From: Bombyx mori
Taxonomy: Eukaryota > Arthropoda > Insecta > Lepidoptera > Bombycidae
NCBI RefSeq assembly: GCF_030269925.1
Contig: NC_085117.1
Coordinates: 8,308,731 to 8,372,730 of the forward strand
DNA: 64,000 bases
Direction: 5' to 3'
The notes under the pieces: generated by a model
Told to the model about the DNA's origin: nothing
Seen by the model: only the letters and a program-made list of their open reading frames with translations
Database searches by the model: none
Shown: positions 43,430 to 55,653 of the stretch, piece after piece
Numbering within the stretch: the stretch's first letter is position 1
Layout: each line of letters starts with the position of its first letter
Translations under genes and position numbers: made by a program

Positions 43430-43766
43430 TATTTCAAAGACAAAAGAAGCTGTTTGACGGGGCCACACAGTCTGAGGCTATCGTAGGTCGAAGGTACCGG
43501 GATGATCAGCTTTGATGAGTGGAGGGAGCGATGATGCCGTGGAGATCACGAGCTTCAGACAAACTCTAGGATATGTTTGTGCTCGGGGGACCCTTAGTCC
43601 TGAGCACCCGTGGGGGGCGTGGTCGGTTACATCTGCTGCGTTGAGTTACCGTTCCAGGTGTTGTTGTCGTCGCTGGCCCCGGTGTCCCCGGGCAGGCGGT
43701 GCACGTTCCCCCTCCGGCGCAAACTTATATACAACTACACAAAACTGTGTAGTTTTATATAAGTTT
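43430..43766. repeat. GC-rich block ending in a hairpin
   Basis: GC-rich stretch (GAGTGGAGGGAGCGATGATG ... CCTCCGGCGC) abutting a 21-bp inverted repeat at 43721-43741/43746-43766 (20 of 21 paired, loop AAAC). Origin unknown; probably mobile-element untranslated DNA. Its loop and right arm (CACAAAACTGTGTAGTT) also occur at about 43284. Confidence 0.4.
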
Positions 43767-44755
43767 AAATGTAAATGTACATGATGTATGAATTCTGTTA
43801 TGATATTTTGTGAAACGTTGCGAATCGGCGCTAAAGTGGGTATATTGGAAAAAGTTTGTAAAGGCCGACATGGATAAAAAACTGTCTTGGATCCAACGAA
43901 ATCATAATATTTATTAATCGAAAATCCGCAAATAAAATGTGGTCTTAAGAAACACGTTGACGCGTTACATTCGAAACGTAACGGACGTATTAAATGCCGA
44001 ATGGTCCTTGAAGATATGAAGAAGAATATTCGTAATAACCACGAAATTTTGAAATGCTTTCATTTGTTTCATCTATTTTTACGAGCTTATAGTTTCAACC
44101 TCAGACGATGAATAGTAGACTTGTGATATTTACGAAAACAATACTAAAGTCTATAATAATTGAAAAGAAAATATTTTCTTATTCGAAAATACACTCTGTT
44201 AGTTTTTCAAGCCGAAACGCTTTCATTTTGGAGAGGCTTATGCACGACCGGAACCAGGAACTTTTTTTTTTTTCAAGTGATTTTGAAATGCTGCGAAAAA
44301 TATGTTTTTTTTTTTTAATTAATTTAATAAATGTAGTATTTGACTAGTGATTGAAAATCGAACGTTGTCACTGATATTTGAAGGTTAAAATTTATCATTT
44401 GTTTTAAACTTACTCATTTGTCGAGCTATTTATTATTTGAAAAAATATATATATGGAAACCAACTAAAACTTGGGTAGCATTAAAGCTCCTTAATATAAA
44501 TAAAAAAATCGATTGATAAACGCAGGATAAAATGACACTTTTCTGTTATGCCTTTGCCTATTTATAACCCAGATAGTTTAAATAAATTTATTAAAAGATA
44601 GAATTGAAGTGTACCTTTATGAAACGGTAAGTAATGCAACGGGATTAGGCGTGGCACAGGATGCTCCGAATACCATGCACCGCTATGAGAACTAACAAGT
44701 CCATTTTAATACAGTTAAAAAACAAAAAAAAAGCTCTCTGCCATCTGGAAAGACC
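43767..44755. other. Intergenic, no gene seen
   Basis: AT-rich. The 79-residue frame at 44108 is low-complexity. Confidence 0.4.
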
Positions 44756-44756
44756 G

Positions 44757-44993
44757 TGTTTTTTTTATAACTTAGATGGGTGGACAAACTCACAGCCCAC
44801 CTGGTGCTAAGTGGTTACTGAAGCCCATAGACATCTACAACGTAAATGCGCCATCCATCTTGAGATATAAGTTCTAAGGTCTCAGTACAGTTACAACGGC
44901 TGCTCTAACCTTTAAGCCGAAACGCATTACTGTTTCACGGCAGAAATAGGCAGGGTGGTGGTACCTACCCGTGCGGACTCACAAGAGGTCCAT
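44757..44993 (-). mobile_element. Bm1 SINE, 5'-truncated
   Basis: TTTTTTTATAACTTAGATGG to GACTCACAAGAGGTCC. Directly followed by an RTE-type LINE tail. Confidence 0.87.
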
Positions 44994-44999
44994 CAGTTA

Positions 45000-45232
45000 A
45001 AGAGCTTCTTAGGACACATCATACGGTCTCCCAGATAATCCAGATATGAATCAGAGAAAGCAAACGCGCCGTGAGCAGAACACTATCCAGATGGTCAGAT
45101 CTGGTTAAGAGGGCAGTTGGTGGTAGTTTATACCATGCGCTCCATGCCGCCCATGACCGAGCACTATGTAGGTAAGTCACATGTGGTCGCGATCCTCAGC
45201 AGTGAGGGAACGATGAAGAAGAGATCTAATGC
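45000..45232 (+). mobile_element. RTE-type LINE 3' end
   Basis: A frame reads RWSDLVKRAVGGSLYHAL then HAAHDRALC, a stop, then VTCGRDPQQ and a stop. It resembles the C-terminus of RTE-clade ORFs. One premature stop; 5' part absent. Confidence 0.55.
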
Positions 45233-45672
45233 AAAATTGAATCGAAGTTTTATTTCGATCGTGATTGAAGTTTTTTTTTTAAATATATAATGGTTGTGTC
45301 ATTTTTTCATTTAGCATATTTGATTCCAAACGGGTAGGTATGGTCGGCCTTTACTGCTTAATGGGTCTATCGACCCATACACAATGCAAATGAGTCTTTA
45401 ACCTTATTCGTGTTTCAAATGAGGCACGGCATTGAAGTTCTGTCAAAATTCATTTAAAATTTCGTTTCATTAGACGACAAAACCCCTCAATTATGTGGAA
45501 TCTGTTGATAGTGCAATTATTCAGTGCAATTATTTAAGAACATACGTTCAGTGACAGTTTGAAATGCTACTTGCTCTGAAATGTTAACAGCATTGACATT
45601 AAAATGGGTGAGCCCGATTAAATATTTAACTCAATGCCATTACATGCATGCAATATGAAGCAGTCAATCTTA

Positions 45673-45974
45673 TCTTATACCTTTAAACGAGCAATTCTTG
45701 TATATATAGGTATATAATCTGAATCTCGGAAACGGCTCCAACGATTTTCATAAAATTTAGTATACAGGTGATTTCGGGGGCGATAAATCGATCTAGCTAC
45801 GATTTATTTCCAGAAAATGTGGTCTTATTCGTGTTTTCAATAATCAACTCTTCCCGACATCTATTGGCGAATAATAATACTATTTTTCTTAATTGAGGGC
45901 AACTAACCGCTTTAAAGACACAACAAGATGGCGTTATAAAAAAAAAACCAAGCAAAGCTCGGTCATCATCTAGT
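45673..45974 (+). mobile_element. Non-autonomous Helitron, second family
   Basis: Starts TCTTATACCTTTAAACGAGC and ends GGTCATCATCTAGT, with the base before the start being A. A decayed inverted copy of the same family lies at 63138-63409. Confidence 0.6.
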
Positions 45975-47490
45975 ACTCATAATATAACAAATTATTTTTC
46001 GCTTATTTCGAACGTACCAAAGTCCCATGCTAGCACACTGAGAATCAGTGGACCGGGGATCATTATAGCGCTCAGTTATGGGAGAAACAAAAAGAAATAT
46101 TTCTTCAGGTACAAGGTATTTCTTTTTATAATTGAAACTTAAAATGAAATAGAAACCGTGTTGCGAGGGTGAGGATACAGGGCTGATACGGGTGGAAGGG
46201 ATTACTGGTTGATGTTACCAGAAATGCTGAGAGAGGAAATTTGGATGGATGAGAGAAGGAAACGCATTGATCGGTAGTACCTTTAACATCACGATTACAC
46301 AATTTCGTCACCTACCCCAGACACCGGGCAGTTTTAGTGCTACGAATGATTGCCTTTCTGGTCGGCATGCTATCACCGGAATACCCCGCTCGGCTAGAAC
46401 CTGTGAAGCTTGAAGAGTGCGACCATCCACCGACCTTGTGGCCTTTCTCCCACTTTAACATAAACTCACCTTATCTATTGTTATTAGCTACTGAAACCCT
46501 AGCCCCTCATTGTGACTAGTTTTTGTTTACTGCTTAGACAACGTAAACGCGCTGCCTTCCTTGGGACATGAGGTCTAAAGTCTCAAGTCAGTCTATAGTG
46601 CAATAGCCGTTTCACCCTTTCAACTGGATCGCATTACTGCGTCGCGATAGTATTAGATAAGATCCAGTAAAAATTTGGAACTTCGACATAATATACAGGC
46701 GGTTATTAGAACTGCCAAGTTTATGATACTATACCTTAAATCGTAACTGAATCGTGAACAACTGTATACAATGCGACCTGTGAGCGCATTGGTCTATAAC
46801 TCACAAAAATCTTATGAATAAGCCGCATATTACTAGATATCTTTTAACTCTTAATACACAACTGTACTTCGCCTACTAGTTATTCAATTTGCTATTCGAT
46901 AAATTCTATTCATCGATTAAACTCAAGTCGTGTTCCCAGATTTACGATCATTGTAAATCTTAAAAAGAAATTGCGTATCGTAACTTTAAATTAGGTAATA
47001 ATGAACGTCCGGATTGATCTTATTGAATTTAATTACGAGTTACGCAAATTTGGAATTTCTCTTCAAACCGTGTAGTCGAACAGGTTTGTGCCGCATTCTT
47101 GATCGTTTCCGTAGTAAAACTCACTTATCTCTACAATTATTAGGGTTCGATTTTGTGATAAGAAAAAAAAAAGAAAATATTTGAGAAAAACAAAAAAAAG
47201 TCCGCTGAGTTTGTTTCGCCGGTTCATCTCAGGACTGTGGCTTTTTTTCGAACCCGTGGTAGAGTTAACATTGTTATTTATATTTTGACATTCAACAAGT
47301 GTGTTATACTGACATCTAAGTTGAAATAAATGATTTTGAAATTTGAATTTTGAAATTTGATAAAGAACGGCATATTTTCGCCTCGTTTTCTTTTTCGATT
47401 GGAATCAGTCGAAGTTGTTAAAGACTTTAGATAATGGCTCTCGGTGTTCCTCTGGTGTCGTGTGTGTGAATTGGTTAGCCGCGTCGCAGC
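45975..47490. other. Intergenic; decayed Bm1 only
   Basis: A decayed minus-strand Bm1 at about 46530-46655 (CTTAGACAACGTAAACGC...CAACTGGATCGCATTACTGC). The small ORFs at 46126 and 46337 are unsupported. Confidence 0.4.
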
Positions 47491-47491
47491 T

Positions 47492-47741
47492 GGTGGTAGC
47501 ACGATGTGAGTCCGTATGGGTAGGTACTACCCCTCTGCCTATTTCTGCCGTGAAGCAATAACGCGTTTCGAAGTGCTGGGCAGCCGTTGTATTGTAAAAA
47601 CTGAAATCTAAGAACTCATGTCTCGAGTTGGGTGGCGGCATTTACGTCGTAGATGTCTATGGGCTCCGGTAACTACTTAATCGGGTGGGGCGTGAGCGCG
47701 TCCATACACCGTATAGCATATAACAATATAAAAAAAAAAAA
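47492..47741 (+). mobile_element. Bm1 SINE, 5'-truncated
   Basis: TGGTGGTAGCACGATGTGAG to GGGCGTGAGCGCGTCCATAC and an A tail. More diverged than most copies here. Confidence 0.82.
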
Positions 47742-48048
47742 CGAAAATTCTGCGGGAACCATCTATTTTTATCTTACACTGACTTTATACTGGTTATTCA
47801 CCTTAAAGCTAAACAAAGAAACGTAGGTAAATTATAATATGTACTCGCAAAATAGCCTTCATGGATGTGAAAATACCCTGATACTTTTCTTCTGCCATAG
47901 GTAAGTTTTAAGACACTTTGGTATAGTTATCTTTCGGTTGTCGTGACGCTAACTACCCTCTTTTTCCTTTTATAACATGATTTCTGGGTTTTTACCTTTC
48001 GTTTAACGCAGAACGAACCAACATTATCTTGAGCGGTTTGTTTCACTT

Positions 48049-48306
48049 CGACGCTTGAAAGGCAAACATGACTAAGCGACAATAACTGCTTTGTACACAA
48101 ATGATAGGCAATAACCATATTCGATGCGCAAAAAAAATACATATTTCTAGGTCTATTAAAATCATTTCAATCCTACAGCTACTAGCTAGATTCTAGTACA
48201 GCTAGGTTCGTTAAAATAAATTTTGTTTTCAGGTATTTCAACTTTAAATTAGTCTGCTGTAAAGTTCACGCATTGTCGCTTAGTCACGTTTGCCTTTCAA
48301 GCGTCG
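48049..48306. mobile_element. MITE with 35-bp terminal inverted repeats, copy 2
   Basis: 258 bp, inverted relative to copy 1 at 14255-14507. It has the same ends (CGACGCTTGAAAGGCAAACA...) and its own 4-bp duplication ACTT (48045-48048, 48307-48310). The different duplication shows an independent insertion. Confidence 0.87.
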
Positions 48307-48889
48307 ACTTGTTTTTCATATTCACGATAAAAAGATTCAAGTGCTAGATAAGCTATAGCCATCTTCTCTGTAAAATGTAGCGTGTTTTTTATATCAATAG
48401 CTTCGAAGCCATACGCAGAATTAGCTTACTCTTTAGCGAGTATTTGGCTTATGTCATAATTTTATAAATACATTTTTTTCAAAACCCGAACGCCCACTAT
48501 TTAAACAAGCAAACTCATCCGACACGCGCAAGCTCCGGAAGCCGTACTGGAATGCCTTAATGATCTGAAAATAATATTTTCGTGTAAACACGCAAAGTTT
48601 ATGTTTCAATAACATATATATGTGACTAACACTCATTGTTTATGATATGCAAATAAAATACTGACGCACCGTTTTCATTGTAAGCTAGCTATTCGAGGGC
48701 GCCTGTTCATACGTGTGAGCTATGTTTAATTATACTGAAGTTTCTGTTTTAGTGGAAACGTCTAGAACGTCATTCGACGGTGATTTATGTTCTATCTCCG
48801 ACTTGACTCTCTATTATTATATTCAACAAAGTTCACCCTTGTATATCTTGAGCTGCAGGATATTAATTCAAGTTTGCATCTTTTACTTA
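48307..48889. other. Intergenic, no gene seen
   Basis: AT-rich unique DNA. Short ORFs at 48454 and 48722 are unsupported. Confidence 0.4.
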
Positions 48890-49092
48890 CCTATTCGCTG
48901 GTAGCCTAAGGGCTATTCTAGCTACACCCGGACGAATAGATGAGCTCACGGGCTTAACCTGAGAGAATTTGCTAACACTGCTCTAGCTAGAGCAACGCTT
49001 CGCAGAATCTATCACCGGATCGGAATCACGACCAATTGAGAAGATCCGACGAGAAACTCGGTGAGCTGTGTCTATGGGTTAGTTTAGATCTA
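48890..49092 (-). mobile_element. LINE 3'-end fragment (L1Bm/BMC1 type)
   Basis: CTGGTAGCCTAAGGGCTATTC to GAGAAACTCGGTGAGCTGTG, adjoining the insertion site of the R1-type tail. Confidence 0.7.
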
Positions 49093-49110
49093 TTAGATAA
49101 GCTAGCTTCT

Positions 49111-49316
49111 TTTTTTTTTTTTTGAGCTGGGGGCCGAGCCTCCTACGTGTTCCCCGTGTCTAGGGGGCGCACGGGGTATGTGGGACTGATCCGCGACTGC
49201 GAGACCGCGGGCCCAAGGGTCACCACTACAACCAGACGGCGCAGCACACCCCAAGGACGCCTGGCCAACGGAGCCTTCGAGACGAATCGAAGGCTCTGAA
49301 ACGTCAGCCGTCTCAG
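49111..49316 (-). mobile_element. R1-clade LINE 3' tail, strongly truncated
   Basis: An 18-bp target duplication TTAGATAAGCTAGCTTCT flanks it exactly (49093-49110, 49317-49334). The insert is a T-run plus about 190 bp of the 3' UTR of a relative of the 27.7-kb LINE (CCCAAGGACGCCTGGCCAAC, GAATCGAAGGCTCTGAAACG). Inserted in or beside an older LINE tail. Confidence 0.88.
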
Positions 49317-49334
49317 TTAGATAAGCTAGCTTCT

Positions 49335-51660
49335 CTAGCCTCATTTTTTAATTGTATATTTTATATTAATTTTAATTAGACAACGTGATAATCTGGTATA
49401 TTAACATTTTTGTGATTAATCAAAGACGAATTTCGTTTCATAAGGTTCTCAATTAGTGCATTATTATTCTTTTTTTTAATAATAAATTTCGCATCTGTTT
49501 AACGAAAATTAGTTTAGGCGAATTTTTGTTTTGTGACGAGATAAACGTGTAAAAATACGCAACGACTACCCGTAAGTAGGTTCTGAAAGAAAACCGATAC
49601 TATGATGTGTCTTTTCTAAGCCATTTTTGCCACGAAACCGTTCTGCATTCAGGTTTGAAGTGTGGCACTGCTATTGGACATCTTGTCTTAAAGTGAGTGG
49701 CAGCAGAGGTGATGTCTATCTTTTAACTAAGCGGTACTGGTTTGCCCTTCTAGAGTAATAGTAATGGGGTGCATCGCAAAATAAGCTTCAAACTAGAAGT
49801 GAGAGAGTTCAAATTCATATTGATCTAATCTTCCGCCGCGCCGTTATAAATTGCAACGGACGTGCGTTTGCACTTTCAATTAAAAGTTCCGTACCTGTGG
49901 TGTTTATAGATATCAAATCATCAACTTAAAAAAAATGTTTGTCCGTATTAATGTCATTCATTATGATTTTCCGGATTGGCTAATGAATCCCTTATGACAG
50001 CGCCAAGCGAGTCCCTTTTGGGCCGATGGGCTTGATCCCAAACTAGGTGACACATCAATATAATAATATATTATCAGTATTTTTTGGTTTAGTATATGGG
50101 AGTTCAGACTACAGTTTAGACAGCTGTTCAGTACAGGGGCCAGATAATACTGGTTTACTAACTTCGCCGAATACCCCAACGGACGCCAAACCGCGCGGTT
50201 GGCGGAATAGCAGCCTTCACCTTATACGTCTTTTGTTTAAAATAAATAAACATCTAAAATAGTCGTAGAATCGGAACTTATCGAAATACTAAAACGAATC
50301 CAAAAGCTCTCGAACACTCCCGACGCAAATCCAATGAATTTATAATACTTCGGTGGCTGATCAAAAACACTGTGCCCGAAAAAAACATAACGTAAAAAAC
50401 TAAAATAAAAGAAGCCTTAAACGAAGCAATCCGCACGATGGTTACCGTTGCACAGTAATCACCGTTCCGGGTCGTTGGTCGTCCGGAAACGGTCACCGTC
50501 CGACGTCACCACCTGTCGAACATTGTATCCCATAATGTTGGCCAGCTGGTATACGATAACACTTAACACTTGTACTAATAACGCTCCGATAAACTTTGGG
50601 TCGATTGAACAAAAAAAAAAGCAGGCCATTTATAAAGTGCCATGGTAGACGCTATTAAATAATCCAACATATAGAACAACAAAAAAAATCCTCCTACGGC
50701 AGTTTTCAATTTCACTCGGTCAGAATTTACACAGTTAAATGACATATTAATTATTCAATTTAATTTTAATTTAATAATACATCTGTCCACGCAAAAGCGT
50801 TTTTATGATTTTAAAAACAATAGTTAAAGTGATAATAGTTTTGATGTAAGCTATGATATTACTCCAGTTATACAGGAAGAATAGTCGTTGATTGAGTTCA
50901 GTTGCAGCGTGTGTATTACCGTTATTTGTGGAAGAAATTAGGGAGGAAAGTAATGCGGAAGCTAAGGGCAGTCGTCGTATGGGCTGGTTACATAACCGAA
51001 TCCTATGATTAATACGCGAACTCCATATCGTGTCTGGTTCTCGACACAAATAAAAAAATTACATGTGTGCAATTCACACGTGGTAGAAGTGAAACCTTCC
51101 AAAATTAAAATACAATTATCCTAAACGTCTTAAATATATGTAAAATTTTGTCATTAGTAAATAATTGTAAGGTAGCGCCTTCTGAGAAATGATATTTTAA
51201 TTTCACGTATAATCCTAAATTAAAATTCACTACAAGAGCTTTCATACACACGTTAGTATTAAAAAATCTCACAGATGGCGCTGTATTAAATAGTATGTAC
51301 ATTTCTGTCTCATTCTTTGCTGGCTTCATCCTACACATTTTTGTATTTGTGTCTCTTACCTGTCGTTTTTTCCGTTGCATCCGGTTTGAAATCACAACGA
51401 TTCTAAAGAAGTTTTCACTTCAATAAACAATTCACAAATAAACTCGAACTATGTAACGTTTAGTTTCTTATAATCATCATCAAATAAATTTTCAACAAAA
51501 CGATTCCTTTGTTAGGCACTTCGGGTCCGTGACCTAGATTTTTAATTAGTGTTTATTTATAATCAAAGTGTATTAACGGGCAGTTACACGGCCCACATGT
51601 TTTAAACGGAGTATTTTGAAACAATTTAACCGTTCAACATTAAATTCTCAACGCCAATCC
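49335..51660. other. Intergenic, no gene seen
   Basis: About 2.3 kb without a recognisable gene. A decayed Bm1-like segment lies near 49620-49740, and 51305-51410 resembles 9360-9440. The small ORFs (49961, 50047, 50278, 50771, 51105) are AT-rich and unsupported. Confidence 0.4.
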
Positions 51661-51674
51661 CGATTCGCTGTAGC

Positions 51675-52286
51675 CGGATTGAACCGAGCATTGTTACTGA
51701 TCTCATAGCAGACTACAAAATTGCATAGTGCACATGCAGGTTTTAATCGGGAGACAGATTTTTAATTTTTTTTTAGCGCTCTCATGGGTGAACAAGCCCA
51801 CCTAGTGTTAAGTGGTTACTAGAGCCCATAGACATCTGCAACGTAAATGCGCCACCCACCTTGAGATATAAGTTCTAAGGTCTCAAGTATAGTTACAACG
51901 GCTGCCCTACCTTTCAAACCGAAACGCGTTACTGCTTCACGGCAGAGACAGGCAGGGTGGTGGTACCTACCCGCGCGGACTCACAAGAAGTTTTACTATC
52001 AGTCCTTACGTAAATTATAATTTACCGGGTTTGATTTTTATGAAGACGTTATTCCTTCACCGTGGAAGTCAATCGTGAACATTTTTTTAGTACGTATTTC
52101 ATTAGAAAAATTGGTACCCGCCTGAGATTCGAACACCGGTGCATCGCTCAACACGAATGCACCGGACGTCTTATCCTTTAGGCCACGACCACTTCAAAAT
52201 TGAACGGATTGAATGAGCATTGTTACTGATCACATAACAGACTACAAAATTGCATAGTGCACATGCAGGTGTTAATCGCGAGACAG
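51675..52286 (+). repeat. About 83-bp direct repeat flanking a Bm1
   Basis: 51675-51757 and 52205-52286 are about 90% identical (both contain GAGCATTGTTACTGATC and CTACAAAATTGCATAGTGC), separated by a full-length Bm1. Confidence 0.85.
51765..52191 (-). mobile_element. Bm1 SINE, full length
   Basis: Includes the tRNA-like head in reverse (GAGATTCGAACACCGGTGC; CCTTTAGGCCACGACCAC) and a T-run at 51768. A small deletion replaces the CCTACCACCAGT block. Confidence 0.9.
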
Positions 52287-52915
52287 TTACGCGGTTTTCA
52301 ATCGATTCATACACTCGAACGAGTTTGCGGCGCTTCTGCTCTTAAGCTGTCACTGTAGCCCGTGGACAGCGTGTTCTGAAAGGAAATGTTTCACTATTGC
52401 TTTGCGCTTAAAATAGGAAAGACGGTACTAATGGTATAACGTATGCGTAATTCGTTTTTGTATTGTCGAAAACTCGCAATGTTAAATTTGTAATATTTTT
52501 ACCCTTATCCCGCGTTATTTGGAGTCGACTGAGGATGTCCTATTATCGTGATTGTTTAAAGAAACATAGTAATGTATTTTTTCGTTGAAACCCTGGGATA
52601 GATAGGATAGTGAGATTGTTTAAAATTAAATTATCAAGTACATATTATCAAATTATTAGACGCATCGCACGAAAAGACTATGCGATTAACTTTAAGCTAC
52701 ACGAGGAAAAGCTAATTTGTCTTGGATGCCGACATCAAAATTGATCAGAAGGCGATACGAGGCGTAGGAATTTGATTTACGACGAAAGCTGCAATGGCGC
52801 TTAGCCAAAAGCCGAGACGACAATATTATGCATTATAGACCATTTACAAGTATAGAATGGAACAGGAAAAAATTACTTTAGTAATGACATAATACACTAA
52901 TTTTCTTTAAAAAGG
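52287..52915. other. Intergenic, no gene seen
   Basis: Unique AT-rich DNA. Confidence 0.4.
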
Positions 52916-53335
52916 TAGGATTACTGTTTCCCAAAGGCCTTTCCAGTTTCGCTAGAACAGGTCGGCGAGCAAATGCTCACCCAGGAGGGATGGGATTTGC
53001 TAACAGCGCTTGAGCGCCTCCAAAGGAGACCTAACAACTCAAGAGCAGCTGCTTCGCGGATGAATCTAGTACCGGATCGGAATCGCGTCCCGCTGAGAAT
53101 ATCCGACGAGAAATTCAGTGGGCTGATGTATGGGTTACATTGCATGTGGAACTTTTACGGTACGGTTACTTGGCACTCTAAGCCGGCTCCTAATATCAGA
53201 GCTAAAGGCATCTAGTGCTAAGGTTAATAGATCTGAGGGATCCGTAAGGACGTGTCTAGGGCGTGGACGGTGACTGGCTCCTGCCTGAACAGGAATCGAA
53301 GAGTAGTCAGCGGCAGCAACGATAATACACATCTC
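52916..53335 (-). mobile_element. BMC1-like LINE 3' end with ORF remnant
   Basis: The 3' UTR (AGGATTACTGTTTCCCAAAG, GATTTGCTAACAGCGCTTGA) is followed, reading minus, by the end of ORF2: IIVAAADYSSIPVQAGASH and RPRPRHVLTDPSD. The same residues occur in the copy at 55786. Confidence 0.8.
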
Positions 53336-53990
53336 ACAAGCCGCTACTATGTTCTCATCGTCCATCAAACATACTTTTTTAGCAAATTGATATCCATAAT
53401 TGCCATCCACGCCTACGATTCCATTGTTCCAACATTGCTCTCAAGCTTAAAATTATAATAATAAGACCAATCAGAATATAATCTGGAAAGATATTATTTC
53501 ACCTAAAGAAAATGTTGAAGAGATAAAGAAAAAAGAAAGGTTGTGTAATACTTAATGTCGTGAAAATTCTTCCCGAAAGCTTGTAGTAGGACGATCGTCT
53601 GATGTTTTAGAATATACGTAGTATGTAAACAATGGTTGGTAAGTAACTACGATATTGTAATTAAGATAATGCTTTTAAAGTTTTAAAGCTGACTGCTGAT
53701 TTCTGGTGCCTTATGGAACTGGTCAGTGGTGGACAGTGTTGTCTACCATAAGTAAAAGAACATTTGCTGTCATCTATAGATATAGTCAGGTCAGTATTGT
53801 ATTAAACTTCGATTTATCCAATTCAATTAGTTTGCAAAACAATTTTATCGACATTCCGGCTTAAGTTCTGTTTAAGTTCTGTTAAGTTTAATCTTAAGAT
53901 TAGTGTATATAAGTTTAAATTTAATAAAACGTAAAAAAAATACGCGAAAGATTAAGGAAAATTTATGCAAAAACAAAACATCTCTCACCT
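53336..53990. other. Intergenic, no gene seen
   Basis: AT-rich, nothing recognised. Confidence 0.4.
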
Positions 53991-54245
53991 CAAATTAATC
54001 CTCTTATTTTGACAGCTGGAACATTGAAGACAACGAAAACTAAGTCACTACTATTAAACCATTTAATAATCAACTGAACAACTTAATGTACTAGCACTGC
54101 ACTTAAACAATAATTCGTGTATATTTCGTTTATTTATATATTACGTCGATGTTATTTCGCGCCAATGGCGGCGTGCGCACGCGCTCTCATCCGTAGACTA
54201 CTGAAGCGCGCGCCCGCCATTTTCTCCACGCGAATGGAGGGGATG
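53991..54245 (-). promoter_or_regulatory. Possible minus-strand promoter and 5' exon
   Basis: CpG-rich core at 54155-54245 (GCGCGCGCCCGCCATTTTC, with a second CAATGGCGGCGTGCG). On the minus strand it would start near AAAATGGCGGGC. A donor-like GAG/GTGAGAG lies at about 53990. GCCATTTT/AATGGCGGC motifs are common at housekeeping start sites. No coding exon was found downstream. Confidence 0.3.
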
Positions 54246-54249
54246 AACG

Positions 54250-55045
54250 TGCAGGAAATAAAGAATGAAAAATAAGGCTTTTGTTTTGTTTTCAATGCGG
54301 AAACGATAATCATTATTTGCGTTTCATAAACACAGTCTGGTCACAAATATGGTTACAAAAAAAAAATGTATGGTGTTACCGTTGAATTTGGAACTACATT
54401 CGCACACGAATTTTTCATGTGTTTTCGTTTTCACGACTATTTTTGATGAATACACTTGTGATATTCAAATTGGGCGGGGCGATAAACATAACGAAATTGC
54501 TGTGGTAACATATACATAAAATACTAAAGGTGCCAAAAGTAATACATATTTGAAACTCTATCCGGTTGGTATAAGGCGAATATTCGTGTACCAATCTATT
54601 GAAAGTTATTATGAAAAGTTCTCTGTGACAGAAAATGATCTGGCCGTCCATGAAGTGTTCTTATAAAAACGCTATCAAAGTATAAATAAAAAAAAGGGTG
54701 CGTGTACTTATGTACGTGCGTAAGAAGTTATACTTTATTTTTATTAAATTTATTTCTTTTTTTATTTAAATTTTAATCAATTTGAAAAAAATCGATTAAT
54801 CAACATCCTCAAACACGCATATCTTTTCTTGACATCGTATAAATTCGGTAATTCTCGGTACGGTTCAGAAGACTCGCCAAGTTACGTCGGTCGTATTGTA
54901 ATGAGCGATTTAGTGGGCAACTTCATTTCTGTTAATTTTGTGTCACGGTGCGCGCGCATCGTAAAATTTCACACATCAATTTTTCATAACGCGCCTAAAG
55001 AAGTATAACTTCAAAAAACGTATCCGAAAAGAAAATATTTTGACT
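54250..55045. other. Intergenic, no gene seen
   Basis: AT-rich unique DNA. The 78-residue minus frame at 54415 is unsupported. Confidence 0.4.
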
Positions 55046-55047
55046 GA

Positions 55048-55150
55048 CTTTATGGTGCAGCAATTAATTTTATTAGTGACCCTGATTGCCGGGCCAAGAG
55101 TCCCGGGTTCGATTCCCAGAAACTTTCAACCGTTAATTCACACTCATCGG
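55048..55150 (+). mobile_element. tRNA-derived SINE head
   Basis: A-box-like TGGTGCAGCAATTA, then GTGACCCTGATTGCCGGGCC and a B-box GGGTTCGATTCCC. Acceptor-stem pairing is absent, so this is a SINE or pseudo-tRNA rather than a tRNA gene. Confidence 0.45.
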
Positions 55151-55653
55151 AAAAACAATTTTTAAAACATGTACATACAGCGGTTAATCCCCTAATTTTC
55201 CTTTAAAGCGTGATTTAAAGAAAAAAAACTACATTTGTTAATGTTTACGACATAAACGACATCGATATGACTATATTTCAAAGTCAGCTGTCTCAGTGTA
55301 GTTTAACTATATATGTTTTTATAAAGAAGAAGAAGAAAGAAACTATGCTGTCCTTATAAAATAATAATATAGCGAGCCGCTCTAGCTTTGCTTCGGGAAC
55401 GGTAATTGATCTTATTGAATTTTCTTTTTAATTCATTATACTTTTTCTTTTAAATTTTCAAGTAAATCTGGCCCAGACAGTAACAAACACAATAAAAAGA
55501 ATGTGACAACCAAAAAATCTAATCTTTCCTCTTCTTATATTCATGGTTCACTATTTTGGGGATAATTGCTTACACATAAAAGATAGATTTAAGCCGTTAC
55601 GGGCTTTTTTGTGAGACTATTTATGATAAACGTTTCCATTTTACATTATATGT

